Assembly: GCF_000092825.1 (NCBI RefSeq)
Contig: NC_014168.1
Span: 2,161,946 to 2,225,945, forward strand
Direction of reading: 5' to 3'
Length of the DNA: 64,000 nucleotides
DNA from: Segniliparus rotundus DSM 44985
GTDB lineage: Bacteria; Actinomycetota; Actinomycetes; Mycobacteriales; Mycobacteriaceae
Shown here: positions 15,639 through 24,488 of the stretch, one piece after another
Layout of the letters: the number at the start of each line of letters is the position of its first letter
Numbering within the stretch: position 1 is the first letter of the stretch
Program-made: the position numbers and the translations under genes
The notes under the pieces: generated by a model
The model's database searches: none
What the model was told of the DNA's origin: nothing
What the model saw: only the letters and a program-made list of their open reading frames with translations

Positions 15639-16054
15639 CGGCGACGCTCACCCGCTCTGCCGCGCCGACGCCGGGCCCGGCGAAGAAAAGCAACTTCTGG
15701 CGGCACTTCGAGCGCCATGCCTGGTTCTTCATGCGGATCTCCGGCGTCGCGCTGCTGCTGCTCGCCCTCGGCCACATGCTCATCATGCTCACATTCGACC
15801 CCTCCGGGCCCAATCCGGGCGTGCACCGGGTGGACGCCTCGTTCGTCGCGGCGCGCTGGCACCAGCCGTTCTGGCGGGGCTGGGACCTCATCATGCTCTG
15901 GCTCGCCCAACTGCACGGCGCGAACGGCGTCCGGGTCGTCATCGACGACTACGCGCGCAGGCCCGCGACACGCCTCATCCTGCGGACCCTGCTCGCGGTG
16001 TCCGCCTTCATCACTCTGGCCGCAGGCACCTACGCCCTGATCGCGTTCTCGTGA
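15635..16054 (+). CDS. sdhD: Succinate dehydrogenase membrane anchor subunit
   Basis: A 139-residue second anchor subunit of complex II. A basic N-terminal tail (to about residue 30) precedes three hydrophobic segments. HANGVRVVIDDY-like sequence (LHGANGVRVVIDDY) marks the family. The ATG at 15635 overlaps the sdhC stop by four bases. A 24-base gap with GGGAGAAAGGA precedes sdhA. It is the M. tuberculosis Rv3317 counterpart by position and sequence style. Confidence 0.94.
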   Translation: MTATLTRSAAPTPGPAKKSNFWRHFERHAWFFMRISGVALLLLALGHMLIMLTFDPSGPNPGVHRVDASFVAARWHQPFWRGWDLIMLWLAQLHGANGVRVVIDDYARRPATRLILRTLLAVSAFITLAAGTYALIAFS

Positions 16055-16078
16055 CAGGCTCTGGGAGAAAGGAATCTC

Positions 16079-17836
16079 ATGACCACCCATGAGCACCAGT
16101 ACGACGTGGTGATCGTCGGAGCCGGCGGCGCAGGCATGCGCGCAGCGATCGAAGCCGGCCCCCGCGCCCGCACCGCCGTCCTCACCAAGCTCTACCCCAC
16201 GCGCAGCCACACCGGCGCGGCGCAGGGCGGCATGTGCGCGGCCCTGGCCAACGTCGAAGACGACAACTGGGAATGGCACACCTTCGACACCGTCAAAGGC
16301 GGCGACTACCTGGCGGACCAGGACGCGGTGGAGATCATGTGCAAGGAGGCCATCGACGCGGTCATCGACCTCGAAAAGATGGGACTGCCGTTCAACCGCA
16401 CCCCTGAGGGCAAGATCGACCAGCGCAAATTCGGCGGGCACACCCGAGACCACGGCAAAGCGCCGGTCCGGCGGGCCTGCTACGCGGCGGACCGCACGGG
16501 GCACATGATCCTGCAGACGCTCTACCAAAACTGCGTCAAACACAACATCGAGTTCTACAACGAGTTCTACGTGCTCGACCTGCTGCTGACGGAAACCGCC
16601 GAAGGCCCGGTCGCCACCGGCGTCGTCGCCTACGAGCTGGCCACCGGAGAACTGCACGTCTTCCACGCCAAGGCCATTGTGTTCGCCACCGGCGGGTCTG
16701 GGCGCATGTTCAAGACCACCTCCAACGCGCACACCCTCACCGGGGACGGCATGGGCGTCGTGTTCCGCCGGGGCCTGCCGTTGGAGGACATGGAGTTCCA
16801 CCAGTTCCATCCCACCGGCCTGGCGGGCCTCGGCATCCTCATCTCCGAGGCGGTGCGAGGCGAGGGCGGCATCCTGCGCAACGCGTCGGGCGAACGGTTC
16901 ATGGAGCGCTACGCGCCGACGATCAAGGACCTCGCCCCACGCGACATCGTGGCCCGTTCGATGGTGCTCGAAGTGCTCGAGGGCCGAGGAGCCGGGCCGA
17001 ACAAGGACTACGTGCTGATCGACGTGACGCACATTCCGGAGGAAGTCCTCGACGAGAAGCTGCCGGACATCATGGAGTTCTCCCGGACCTACCTCGGCGT
17101 TGACCCGGTCAAAGAACCCGTGCCGGTGTTCCCGACCTGCCATTACGTCATGGGCGGCATCCCGACGAACGTCGAAGGCCAAGTGCTGCGCAACAACACG
17201 GACATCGTCCCCGGCCTGTACGCCGCGGGCGAGTGCGCGTGCGTGTCGGTGCACGGCGCGAACCGGTTGGGCACGAACTCGCTGCTGGACATCAACGTCT
17301 TCGGCCGCCGGGCCGGGATCGCAGCGGCCGAGTACGCCAACTCGGTCGGCTTCACCCCCCTGCCCCAAGAGCCGCACACGATGGTGCGGGACTGGATGGC
17401 CGGGATTCTCTCCGACCACGGCCGTGAAAGCGTCGCCGACATCCGGACCAAGCTCCAGAAGTCGATGGACGAGAACGCCTCGGTGTTCCGCACCGAGGAG
17501 ACCCTCAAGCAGGCCCTCACCGACATCCACGAGCTCAAAGCGCGCTACGAGCACATCACCGTCACCGACAAGGGCAAGCGTTACAACAGCGACCTGCTCG
17601 AAGCCGTGGAGCTCGGCTTCCTGCTCGAACTCGCCGAGGTGACCGTGGTCGGGGCGCTCGCCCGCAAGGAGTCCCGAGGCGGACACGCCCGAGAGGACTA
17701 CCCCGCCCGCGACGACGTGAACTTCAAACGGCACACCATGGCCTACAAAGCGGGCCAGGGGCTGGCCTCGGAAATCCGCCTGGACTACAAGCCTGTCGTA
17801 GAGACCCGTTACGAGCCGATGGAGCGCAAGTACTGA
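16079..17836 (+). CDS. sdhA: Succinate dehydrogenase flavoprotein subunit
   Basis: A 585-residue catalytic FAD subunit oxidising succinate to fumarate. The Rossmann motif [13 protein letters not shown] is at residues 11-23, the covalent-FAD His lies in [10 protein letters not shown] (near 42-51), [13 protein letters not shown] and HPTGL carry substrate residues, and [11 protein letters not shown] closes the FAD site. The length is normal. Its stop shares one base with the sdhB ATG (TGATG). A long antisense frame opposite this gene is a codon-bias shadow. Confidence 0.97.
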   Translation: MTTHEHQYDVVIVGAGGAGMRAAIEAGPRARTAVLTKLYPTRSHTGAAQGGMCAALANVEDDNWEWHTFDTVKGGDYLADQDAVEIMCKEAIDAVIDLEKMGLPFNRTPEGKIDQRKFGGHTRDHGKAPVRRACYAADRTGHMILQTLYQNCVKHNIEFYNEFYVLDLLLTETAEGPVATGVVAYELATGELHVFHAKAIVFATGGSGRMFKTTSNAHTLTGDGMGVVFRRGLPLEDMEFHQFHPTGLAGLGILISEAVRGEGGILRNASGERFMERYAPTIKDLAPRDIVARSMVLEVLEGRGAGPNKDYVLIDVTHIPEEVLDEKLPDIMEFSRTYLGVDPVKEPVPVFPTCHYVMGGIPTNVEGQVLRNNTDIVPGLYAAGECACVSVHGANRLGTNSLLDINVFGRRAGIAAAEYANSVGFTPLPQEPHTMVRDWMAGILSDHGRESVADIRTKLQKSMDENASVFRTEETLKQALTDIHELKARYEHITVTDKGKRYNSDLLEAVELGFLLELAEVTVVGALARKESRGGHAREDYPARDDVNFKRHTMAYKAGQGLASEIRLDYKPVVETRYEPMERKY

Positions 17837-18639
17837 TGACAGCCGCACAGACAGAAGCCCAGCTCACCGAATACACCCCGCCCCCCGAGGGCAGCGTCGA
17901 GCCGCCGGTGCCCGAGGGGTCGGTCATGGTCACTGTGCGCATCATGCGCCACAACCCCGAAAACCCTTCGGCGAACGGCTGGCAAGACTTCCTCGTCCCC
18001 GCCCTCCCCACCGACCGAGTGCTCAACTTGCTCCTCTACATCAAGGGCTATCTGGACGGGACGCTCACGTTCCGCCGCTCGTGCGCGCACGGCGTCTGCG
18101 GGTCCGACGCGATCCGGCTCAACGGCGTGAACCGCCTCGCCTGCAAAGTCCTGATGAAAGACCTCATTCGCAAGGACGGCAAGCCCGTTGTGCTCACCGT
18201 GGAGCCGATCCGAGGCCTTCCGGTGGAGAAGGACCTCGTCGTGGACATGGAGCCGTTCTTCGACGCGTACCGCAGCATCAAGCCGTTCTTGATCAACACC
18301 TCCCCCGTCCCCGAGAAAGAGCGTTTGCAGAGCGCCGAAGAGCGTCACCGCTTCGACGACACGACCAAGTGCATCCTCTGCGCCTGCTGCACCACGTCGT
18401 GCCCGGTGTTCTGGACCGAAGGCAAGTACCACGGCCCTGCTGCGATCGTGAACGCGCACCGCTTCATCTTCGACAGCCGCGACGAGGCGGGGGCCGAGCG
18501 GATGGAGATCCTCAACGACGAGTACGGGGTGTGGCGTTGCCGCACGACCTTCAACTGCACGGACGCCTGCCCGCGCGGCATCCAGGTCACCAAGGCCATC
18601 CAAGAGGTCAAGCGCGCGGTCCTCTTCAGTTCGAAGTAG
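17836..18639 (+). CDS. sdhB: Succinate dehydrogenase iron-sulfur subunit
   Basis: A 267-residue subunit carrying three Fe-S clusters. The 2Fe-2S ligands are in CAHGVCGSDA (with further Cys in RLAC), the 4Fe-4S and 3Fe-4S ligands in CILCACCTTSCP and CRTTFNCTDACPRGI. An N-terminal extension of about 30 residues with PPPEG repeats precedes the ferredoxin fold. It is the last gene of sdhCDAB. About 219 bases separate it from the permease gene; I see no clear terminator there. Confidence 0.96.
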   Translation: MTAAQTEAQLTEYTPPPEGSVEPPVPEGSVMVTVRIMRHNPENPSANGWQDFLVPALPTDRVLNLLLYIKGYLDGTLTFRRSCAHGVCGSDAIRLNGVNRLACKVLMKDLIRKDGKPVVLTVEPIRGLPVEKDLVVDMEPFFDAYRSIKPFLINTSPVPEKERLQSAEERHRFDDTTKCILCACCTTSCPVFWTEGKYHGPAAIVNAHRFIFDSRDEAGAERMEILNDEYGVWRCRTTFNCTDACPRGIQVTKAIQEVKRAVLFSSK

Positions 18640-18858
18640 CGCAGGAACTCCAAGGAGCGCAGCGGCGAACACCGCGCTCCTTCGGCGTGTGCCGGGTTCG
18701 GCGAGGAAAACGAGCTGACCACCCTGGCCTCGTGTTGACGACAGAGCGCCGAACTCGAGGGCGCGGCGTGCGCCCGCTTTGTGTCAATACTGTGTGAAAT
18801 TCTCGACTTCACACGAATTCTCCCGACGAGCGCGGTTGTCCTCATCAATACTGTGGCT

Positions 18859-20904
18859 ATGGTTTCGGTTCAGAACGCCTCTGGGGCCCCGTTCCCGAAG
18901 GCGTCCTCTCCGGGACGCCCCGTCCACCCGGTCGACGAGGTGCTGGCGCCGCACAAATTGGTCGCGTACGGCCTGCAACATGTGCTCGCCTTTTACGCCG
19001 GGGCGGTTCTGGTGCCGATCCTTGTCGCGAACGCGCTGGGGCTGACGCAGGAGCAGCTGGTCCACTTGATCAACGCGGATTTGTTCACCTGCGGCATCGC
19101 GTCCCTGATCCAGTCGGTCGGCTTCGGCCGAGGATGGTTCCGGTTCGGGATCAGGCTGCCTCTCTTGCAGGGGGTCACCTTCACCGCCGTGAGCCCGATG
19201 ATCGCTATCGGCTCCGCAGTGGTCGCCGGAGGCGCGAAGCCGGTCGACGGGCTCCTCACGATCTACGGATCGGTCATCGTCGCCGGGCTCTTCACCATCC
19301 TGGTCGCGCCCTTCTTCGCCCGCCTCGTGCGCTTCTTCCCGCCGGTCGTCACCGGCTCGATCATTCTGGTCATCGGCGTCGCCTTGATCCCGGTCGCCGC
19401 AGGCGACGTCACCTTCGGCGCGATCGTCGGGCAAAACGGGTTCTACATCGACCCTGCCACCCATCAGAAGGTCGCGCAGACCGCCCCGCTCGACTACACG
19501 GTGCGCAACGCGGGCCTGCTCCTGCAAAACCTCGCCTACGCCTTCGGCACACTCGCCATCGTGCTGCTGGTCCAGCGTTTCTCTCGGGGGTTCCTTCAGA
19601 CCGTGGCTGTGCTGATCGGTCTCGTCGCGGGGACGGCGGCGGCGTTCGCCCTCGGCGACGCGAGCCTCGGGAACACCGCGAGCACAGCGTGGTTCGGCGT
19701 GGTCACCCCGTTCTCCTTCGGCACGCCGGTGTTCTCGGCCACCGCCATTGCGTCGATGGTCGTCGTCATGCTCATCACCATGGTCGAAACGACCGGCGAC
19801 AGCTACGCGACCGGTGAGATTGTTGGAAAACGGATCTACCCCGACGACATCGCGGCGGCGATCCGGGCCGACGGTCTGGCGACCGCCCTCGGCGGCGTGT
19901 TGAACTCGTTCCCCTACACCGCGTTCGCCGAGAACGTCGGCCTTGTCCGATTGACCCGGATCAAAAGCAGATGGGTCGTCGCAGCCGCGGGCGCGATGAT
20001 GATCGTCATCGGCCTCGTGCCGAAAGCCGGTTCGGTCGTGGCAAGCATCCCGAACCCGGTGCTCGGCGGCGCCGCGCTCGCGTTGTTCGCCGCTGTGGCG
20101 GTGGCAGGTGTGCAGACTCTGCAGAAAGTGGACTTCACCGACCATCGCAATGGGATCGTCGTCGGCACGACGCTCGGGATGGCTGGGCTCATCACCGCGT
20201 TCGGCGCGATCTCCTCCGTCCTTCCGCATGGGGCGCAGATCTTTTTCGGCTCCGGCATCACCTTCGGCGCTATCACGGCGATTGTGCTGAACCTGCTGTT
20301 CTTCCACACGGGCGGACGCGGGCAAGGGGTGGCTGGGCGGCCCGGCGACAACTTCATCACCCTCGACCAGGTCAATGTGATGGGCGCGAAGGAGTTCGAC
20401 CGCGCTTTCAGCGACATTTTCCAGGGCCAAACGTGGATTCTGGAGCGCAGCCGCGCGCGCCGCCCGTTCAAGGACGTGCTGGAGCTTCGGGGCTCTTTCC
20501 AAGACGCGTTGCTGTCTTCCTCAGAAGAGGAGCAATGCTCCCTGCTGCGGTCCTTCCCGGAGCTCACCAGCGCGGACGAGACCGGGCACATCCACGCTCC
20601 CGATCACGAGGCCAGGGGCATCGCGGCCGTGGACAACGACGTCTATGCCGACATAGGGGCGCTCACCGCCGCCTACCACGAGCGATTCGGGTTTCCCCTC
20701 ATCGTCTGCGCGCGCGACGTGGAGCACTACGAGCGCGTCGTGGCACATGGGTGGTCGAGAATGGCCAACTCCCCAGTCGCAGAGCGCGTGTTCGCGCTCA
20801 TGGAGGCCGCGAAGATCTTCAACTACCGCTTCGACGACAGGATCGCCGACGCGAACCCGATCGCGTCGGCGCGACACCGCCTCGCGAGCAGAGAGTGGCG
20901 CTAG
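18859..20904 (+). CDS. NCS2 purine/xanthine permease fused to an OHCU-decarboxylase-like domain
   Basis: About 681 residues from ATG 18859; GTG 18853 and an upstream frame start at 18781 are alternatives. The first 460 or so residues form a nucleobase-ascorbate (NCS2) transporter: many membrane helices, QHVLAFYAGAVLVPI, and the signature ETTGDSYATGEI with NSFPYTAFAENVG. The last 180 residues (about 20352-20890) resemble 2-oxo-4-hydroxy-4-carboxy-5-ureidoimidazoline decarboxylase, the third step of urate oxidation, with YHERFGFPLIVCARD and a final RLAN-like RMANSP helix. The catalytic HPEL motif reads FPEL here, so activity is uncertain. The protein probably imports urate or xanthine. It overlaps the convergent gene by CTAG, which gives both stop codons. 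Confidence 0.85.
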   Translation: MVSVQNASGAPFPKASSPGRPVHPVDEVLAPHKLVAYGLQHVLAFYAGAVLVPILVANALGLTQEQLVHLINADLFTCGIASLIQSVGFGRGWFRFGIRLPLLQGVTFTAVSPMIAIGSAVVAGGAKPVDGLLTIYGSVIVAGLFTILVAPFFARLVRFFPPVVTGSIILVIGVALIPVAAGDVTFGAIVGQNGFYIDPATHQKVAQTAPLDYTVRNAGLLLQNLAYAFGTLAIVLLVQRFSRGFLQTVAVLIGLVAGTAAAFALGDASLGNTASTAWFGVVTPFSFGTPVFSATAIASMVVVMLITMVETTGDSYATGEIVGKRIYPDDIAAAIRADGLATALGGVLNSFPYTAFAENVGLVRLTRIKSRWVVAAAGAMMIVIGLVPKAGSVVASIPNPVLGGAALALFAAVAVAGVQTLQKVDFTDHRNGIVVGTTLGMAGLITAFGAISSVLPHGAQIFFGSGITFGAITAIVLNLLFFHTGGRGQGVAGRPGDNFITLDQVNVMGAKEFDRAFSDIFQGQTWILERSRARRPFKDVLELRGSFQDALLSSSEEEQCSLLRSFPELTSADETGHIHAPDHEARGIAAVDNDVYADIGALTAAYHERFGFPLIVCARDVEHYERVVAHGWSRMANSPVAERVFALMEAAKIFNYRFDDRIADANPIASARHRLASREWR

Positions 20905-21350
20905 CAGGAGCCGTGGACGTCGCCTTCGGCGTCGCTCAACCTGCCCTGCAGGTCCTCGCCGCGCTGGTTCACCGACTCCAGCTGCGCTTCTGATTTCGCG
21001 GCCTTGCGCTGGGCGAACAGGCCGGGGTATTGGCTGAGCACGTTCACATAGGCGCTGAACTTCTGACGCACCGCCGGGTCCTTGAGCTGGGCGAGCGCCG
21101 CGCGGGCGTCGCGCAGCTCTTGGTTCGCGGTGTCGATCGCGTCGGTGTAGAAGTTGTTCACCGAGTCCGGGTCGTCGAGGTTCGGCACGCCGCCCGCGCC
21201 GAGCGCGCGCTGGTACCCGACGGCCTGCCCGAAGTAGTCGTTGACGACGGCGCAATCATCGGCCGCATCGGCGAGAGCCGGGGCGGCGCAGGTCGCAGAA
21301 GCGGCCAACAGAGCCGCGCTGAAAAGTTGCCATGTTGTTGTCGCGCGCAT
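20901..21350 (-). CDS. Small secreted helical protein, function unknown
   Basis: A 149-residue protein with a clear signal peptide (MRATTTWQLFSAALLAASAT, cleavage after ALADA near residue 29). The mature part is mostly helical and charged, with two cysteines (C33 and the C-terminal C149) that could form a disulfide. It resembles in style the small secreted or hemophore-like mycobacterial proteins, but I cannot assign a family. The ATG 21350 has GGAGG eight bases upstream; ATG 21365 is an alternative. It shares CTAG stop overlap with the permease fusion, and a long inverted repeat lies upstream of it. Confidence 0.8.
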   Translation of the reverse strand: MRATTTWQLFSAALLAASATCAAPALADAADDCAVVNDYFGQAVGYQRALGAGGVPNLDDPDSVNNFYTDAIDTANQELRDARAALAQLKDPAVRQKFSAYVNVLSQYPGLFAQRKAAKSEAQLESVNQRGEDLQGRLSDAEGDVHGSC

Positions 21351-21446
21351 CGCCCGATCCTCCATGTTTCTGCCGAAACCGGCTCCGAGTAGCCCAGAGG
21401 GCGCTTCGAGCGGAGAAACCCTCCGCCGTCGCCCGCAGCATAGCAG

Positions 21447-21504
21447 CCGTGAAACCGCGCATGCGCGACCCTTGACGCAAGGGGACGCATGCGCGGTTTC
21501 ACGG
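21447..21504. repeat. Perfect 19-bp inverted repeat (long hairpin)
   Basis: CCGTGAAACCGCGCATGCG (21447-21465) and CGCATGCGCGGTTTCACGG (21486-21504) are exact reverse complements. The 20-base centre contains a second stem CCCTT/AAGGG around GACGC. The element lies 37 bases beyond the thiolase stop and 97 bases before the secreted-protein start, both leftward. It could be a terminator, a processing signal or a mobile palindromic repeat. There is no T-tract on either side. Confidence 0.75.
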
Positions 21505-21540
21505 CAAGGGGGACCTGCCCGAAGCTCGCGGCGAAGAGCT

Positions 21541-22890
21541 CTAGCGCTCGAGGATCGCGGTGATGCCAAGGCCGCCGGCGGCGCAGATCGAGACCAGCGC
21601 GCGGCCCGACCCGCGCTCAGCGAGCTGCTTGGCGACCTGGGCCACCACTCGGGCGCCGGTGGCGCCGAAGGGGTGCCCGATCGCGAGGGAGGACCCGACG
21701 GTGTTGAGCTTCGAGCGGTCGATCTCGCCGAGGGCGCCGTCCAGGCCGAGCTTCTCCTTGCAGTACTCGTCCGAGGCCCAGGCCTTCAGGTGGGCGATCA
21801 CCACGGAGGCGAATGCCTCGTGGATCTCGTAGACGTCGAAGTCCTGCAGTGTGAGCCCGTTGCGGGCGAGCAGGCGCGGCACGGCGTAGCTCGGAGCCAT
21901 CAGCAAGCCGTCGGCGCCGCTCACATAGTCCACAGCGGCGACCTCGACGTCCACAAGGTGCGCGAGCACGGGAAGGCCGCGCTCGGCGGCCCACTCGTCC
22001 GTGGAAAGCAGGACAGCCGCAGCCCCGTCGGTGAACGGGGTGGAGTTTCCAGCCGTCATCGTCGCGTCGCCCGCGCGCACGCCGAACACCGGCTTGAGCT
22101 TGCCAAGCTTCTCCAGCGTCACGTCGGCGCGCAGGTTGTTGTCCCGCACGAGGCCGTGGTACGGGGTGATGAGGTCGTCGAAGAACCCCCGCTCGTAGGC
22201 GGCGGCCAAGTTCTTGTGGCTGGCCAACGCCAGCTCGTCCTGCTCCTGACGGGTGACGCCGAACTTCTTCGACGTGATCGCGGCGCTCTCGCCCATGGTC
22301 AGCCCGGTGCGGCGCTCGCCGGCGGACATCTGCATGGCGAAGGAACCGGGGCGCAGCGACCCCACGAGCTTGAGCCGGTCTTTGAGGGTCTTGGCGGTCT
22401 GGAGGCGCTGGCCGATCTTGATCAGCCCTTCGGGGATGCCAGCGGCAGGGATGCTGTAGGAGTCGACGCCGCTGCCGACGCCGGCCTCGTAGCGGCCGAG
22501 CGCGATGTCGCTCGCGACGTCCGCGGTCGCGCGCAGCGACGTTCCGCACGCCTGCTGCACGTCCCAGGTGGGCGTGTACGGGGACAGGCCGCTCGACAGC
22601 ACCGCCTCGCGGGTCAGGTTGAAGTAGGCGGGGTCCTTGGCGACGCCGCCCCCGACGACGGCTCCGAGTTGTTCGCCGTGCAGTTCGAATCGGTTCACAA
22701 GGCCCTGCAGGGCGGCGGTGAGCAAGTCGAGGACGTTCGAGTCCTTGTACGCGGTGAAGGCCCGCGCGAAGGGGGTCCGGTTGCCGCCGACGATGGCGAC
22801 CGGACGGCCCAGCTTGGCTCCGCCGGTCTGCGGGGCGGGGTTCGAGCGCGAGCGGGTCCGGCGCTGCGAGGTCGATGCTGTGGTGGCCAC
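21541..22890 (-). CDS. fadA2: Acetyl-CoA C-acyltransferase (FadA2/FadI-like thiolase)
   Basis: A 449-residue thiolase of the long, trifunctional-type class that cleaves 3-ketoacyl-CoA in beta-oxidation. The nucleophile Cys is in DVQQACGTSL (near residue 115), and the later active-site motifs are HEAFAS, GHPFGATGAR and CAAGGLG. The N-terminal 25 residues are basic and Ser-rich. It is divergent from fabG4, as Rv0243 is from Rv0242c, and shares a 219-base intergenic region with two palindromic boxes, so the two directions are probably co-regulated. Confidence 0.92.
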   Translation of the reverse strand: MATTASTSQRRTRSRSNPAPQTGGAKLGRPVAIVGGNRTPFARAFTAYKDSNVLDLLTAALQGLVNRFELHGEQLGAVVGGGVAKDPAYFNLTREAVLSSGLSPYTPTWDVQQACGTSLRATADVASDIALGRYEAGVGSGVDSYSIPAAGIPEGLIKIGQRLQTAKTLKDRLKLVGSLRPGSFAMQMSAGERRTGLTMGESAAITSKKFGVTRQEQDELALASHKNLAAAYERGFFDDLITPYHGLVRDNNLRADVTLEKLGKLKPVFGVRAGDATMTAGNSTPFTDGAAAVLLSTDEWAAERGLPVLAHLVDVEVAAVDYVSGADGLLMAPSYAVPRLLARNGLTLQDFDVYEIHEAFASVVIAHLKAWASDEYCKEKLGLDGALGEIDRSKLNTVGSSLAIGHPFGATGARVVAQVAKQLAERGSGRALVSICAAGGLGITAILER

Positions 22891-22988
22891 GGTAGTCCTC
22901 CATGGGGTCAGTGGTGGGTCAGAACTCTGCGTTCTCCCATCATTTGTACCCTGTCTCCGGGCACGCTGTCACACCCGGGGCAAGAAAT

Positions 22989-23028
22989 AGCTACTCAGGA
23001 GTAGCTTTCGAGCTACTCGGGAGTAGCT
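22989..23028. promoter_or_regulatory. Twin palindromic operator boxes between fadA2 and fabG4
   Basis: Two copies of AGCTACTC-NN-GAGTAGCT lie at 22989-23006 (centre AG) and 23011-23028 (centre GG). Each arm pair is a perfect palindrome and the centres are 22 bases apart, about two helical turns on one face. Paired palindromes of this size between divergent lipid genes are typical of TetR-family operators. No regulator gene is nearby, so the protein is unknown. Confidence 0.7.
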
Positions 23029-23109
23029 TCGCACCCCCTGCCGCCGCGGCCGGCGGGAAGGGAACTATCATTTCTCCTGGCTCTGACAATCATCGATGAA
23101 AGGCGTGAC

Positions 23110-24483
23110 GTGGCATCCCCTCTCGGCAAAGACCCGATCTCAGCCCTCTGGACTTCCGGAGCAGGCAAATTCGTCACCAAGCAGCTTGGCCTCCCGCAGC
23201 CTCCGGAGCTGTACCGCTACAAGCCCGGCAAGCCGCTCTTGCTGGGCCCTGTGCTGATCGGCGGCTCCGGCCCCGACGGAGCCGGGAAACTCGTCGAGCC
23301 TTTGCACCACATCCTGGGCGAGGACTACGACCTGGTCACCTTGAACCGAGGCGCGCGGGGAGCCGACAAGCTCGGCGCGCTCGTCTTCGACGCGACAGAG
23401 ATCGCCGATCCGGACGGCCTCTTCTCGCTGTACCAGTTCTTCAACGCGAACATCCGCAGCCTCGGCCGCAGCGGCCGCGTCGTCGTGATCGGCACCACCC
23501 CGGAGGAAGCCGGCTCCCCGGTCGCCCAAGCCGTGCAACGCGGCCTGGAAGGCTTCACGCGATCGTTGGCCAAAGAGCTGCTCGGCGGCTCCACCGTCCA
23601 GCTCGTGTACCTCTCCCCGAACGCCAGCACCGGCCTGAGCGGACTTGAGTCCACCGTCCGGTTCCTGCTTTCGGGCAAATCCGCCTACGTCGACGCCCAG
23701 GTCATCCGGGTCGGCGGCGCCGACGCGAAAGCCCCCGCCGACTGGAAGCAGCCGCTCGCCGACCGGGTCGCCGTGGTGACCGGAGCCGCGCGCGGCATCG
23801 GAGCCGCCATCGCGGAGACTTTCGTGCGCGACGGCGCGAAGGTCATCGTCGTCGACGTGCCGCAGGCAGGCGAGGCGTTGGAAGCCACGGCCAAGCGCCT
23901 CGGCGCCGTCGCGGTCGCGGCGGACGTCACCTCGCCGGACACGGTCAGCGCCCTCGCTGAGGCCTCCAAAGAGTTCGGCGGCGTGGACGTGCTGGTCAAC
24001 AACGCGGGCATCACCAGGGACAAGCTCCTCGCGAACATGGACGCCGCCAAATGGGGCGCGGTCATCTCCGTGAACCTCAAGGCTCCGTTGCAGCTGGCCA
24101 ACGGCTTGTTCGAGAACGGGACGCTCAAGGACGGCGGCGCGGTCGTGGACGTCGCCTCGATGGCGGGCATCGCCGGCAACCGGGGCCAGACGAACTACGC
24201 CCTCACCAAGGCCGGTGTGATCGGGCTCGTGAACGCGTACGCGCCGATCTACGCCCAGCGCAACATCACGATCAACGCGGTCGCCCCCGGGTACATCCAC
24301 ACGCCGATGACCGACGCCGTGCCGCTCCTCACCCGCGAAGTCGGCCGTCGGCTCAACTCCCTCCTGCAGGGCGGCCTGCCGGTCGACGTCGCAGAGACGA
24401 TCGCCTACTTCGCAGCCTCGTCGTCGAGCTCGGTCACCGGGAACGTGGTCCGCGTCTGCGGCCAGATGTCGTTGGGAGCGTGA
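23110..24483 (+). CDS. fabG4: High-molecular-weight 3-ketoacyl-[ACP/CoA] reductase
   Basis: A 457-residue two-domain reductase. The N-terminal flavodoxin-like domain (about residues 1-200) is typical of FabG4, and the C-terminal short-chain dehydrogenase domain has [11 protein letters not shown] near 224-234, NNAGITRD and the catalytic Ser...Tyr-x-x-x-Lys in SMAG...NYALTK (near 350-367). It reduces 3-ketoacyl thioesters using NADH. The start is GTG 23110 with no ATG nearby. It overlaps or abuts htdX (GTGA at 24480), and the pair forms the reductase-dehydratase steps as in Rv0242c-Rv0241c. Confidence 0.94.
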   Translation: MASPLGKDPISALWTSGAGKFVTKQLGLPQPPELYRYKPGKPLLLGPVLIGGSGPDGAGKLVEPLHHILGEDYDLVTLNRGARGADKLGALVFDATEIADPDGLFSLYQFFNANIRSLGRSGRVVVIGTTPEEAGSPVAQAVQRGLEGFTRSLAKELLGGSTVQLVYLSPNASTGLSGLESTVRFLLSGKSAYVDAQVIRVGGADAKAPADWKQPLADRVAVVTGAARGIGAAIAETFVRDGAKVIVVDVPQAGEALEATAKRLGAVAVAADVTSPDTVSALAEASKEFGGVDVLVNNAGITRDKLLANMDAAKWGAVISVNLKAPLQLANGLFENGTLKDGGAVVDVASMAGIAGNRGQTNYALTKAGVIGLVNAYAPIYAQRNITINAVAPGYIHTPMTDAVPLLTREVGRRLNSLLQGGLPVDVAETIAYFAASSSSSVTGNVVRVCGQMSLGA

Positions 24484-24488
24484 TCGAC

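Noticed and set aside
15611-17848. A 745-codon minus-strand frame opposite sdhD-sdhA
   Set aside because: No recognisable motif; sdhA on the plus strand has all catalytic motifs. Shadow frame.
22989-23028. KstR or FadR-type operator identity for the twin palindromes
   Set aside because: The sequence does not fit the KstR consensus (AACNNGTT core); no other named consensus I know fits, so no regulator is assigned.
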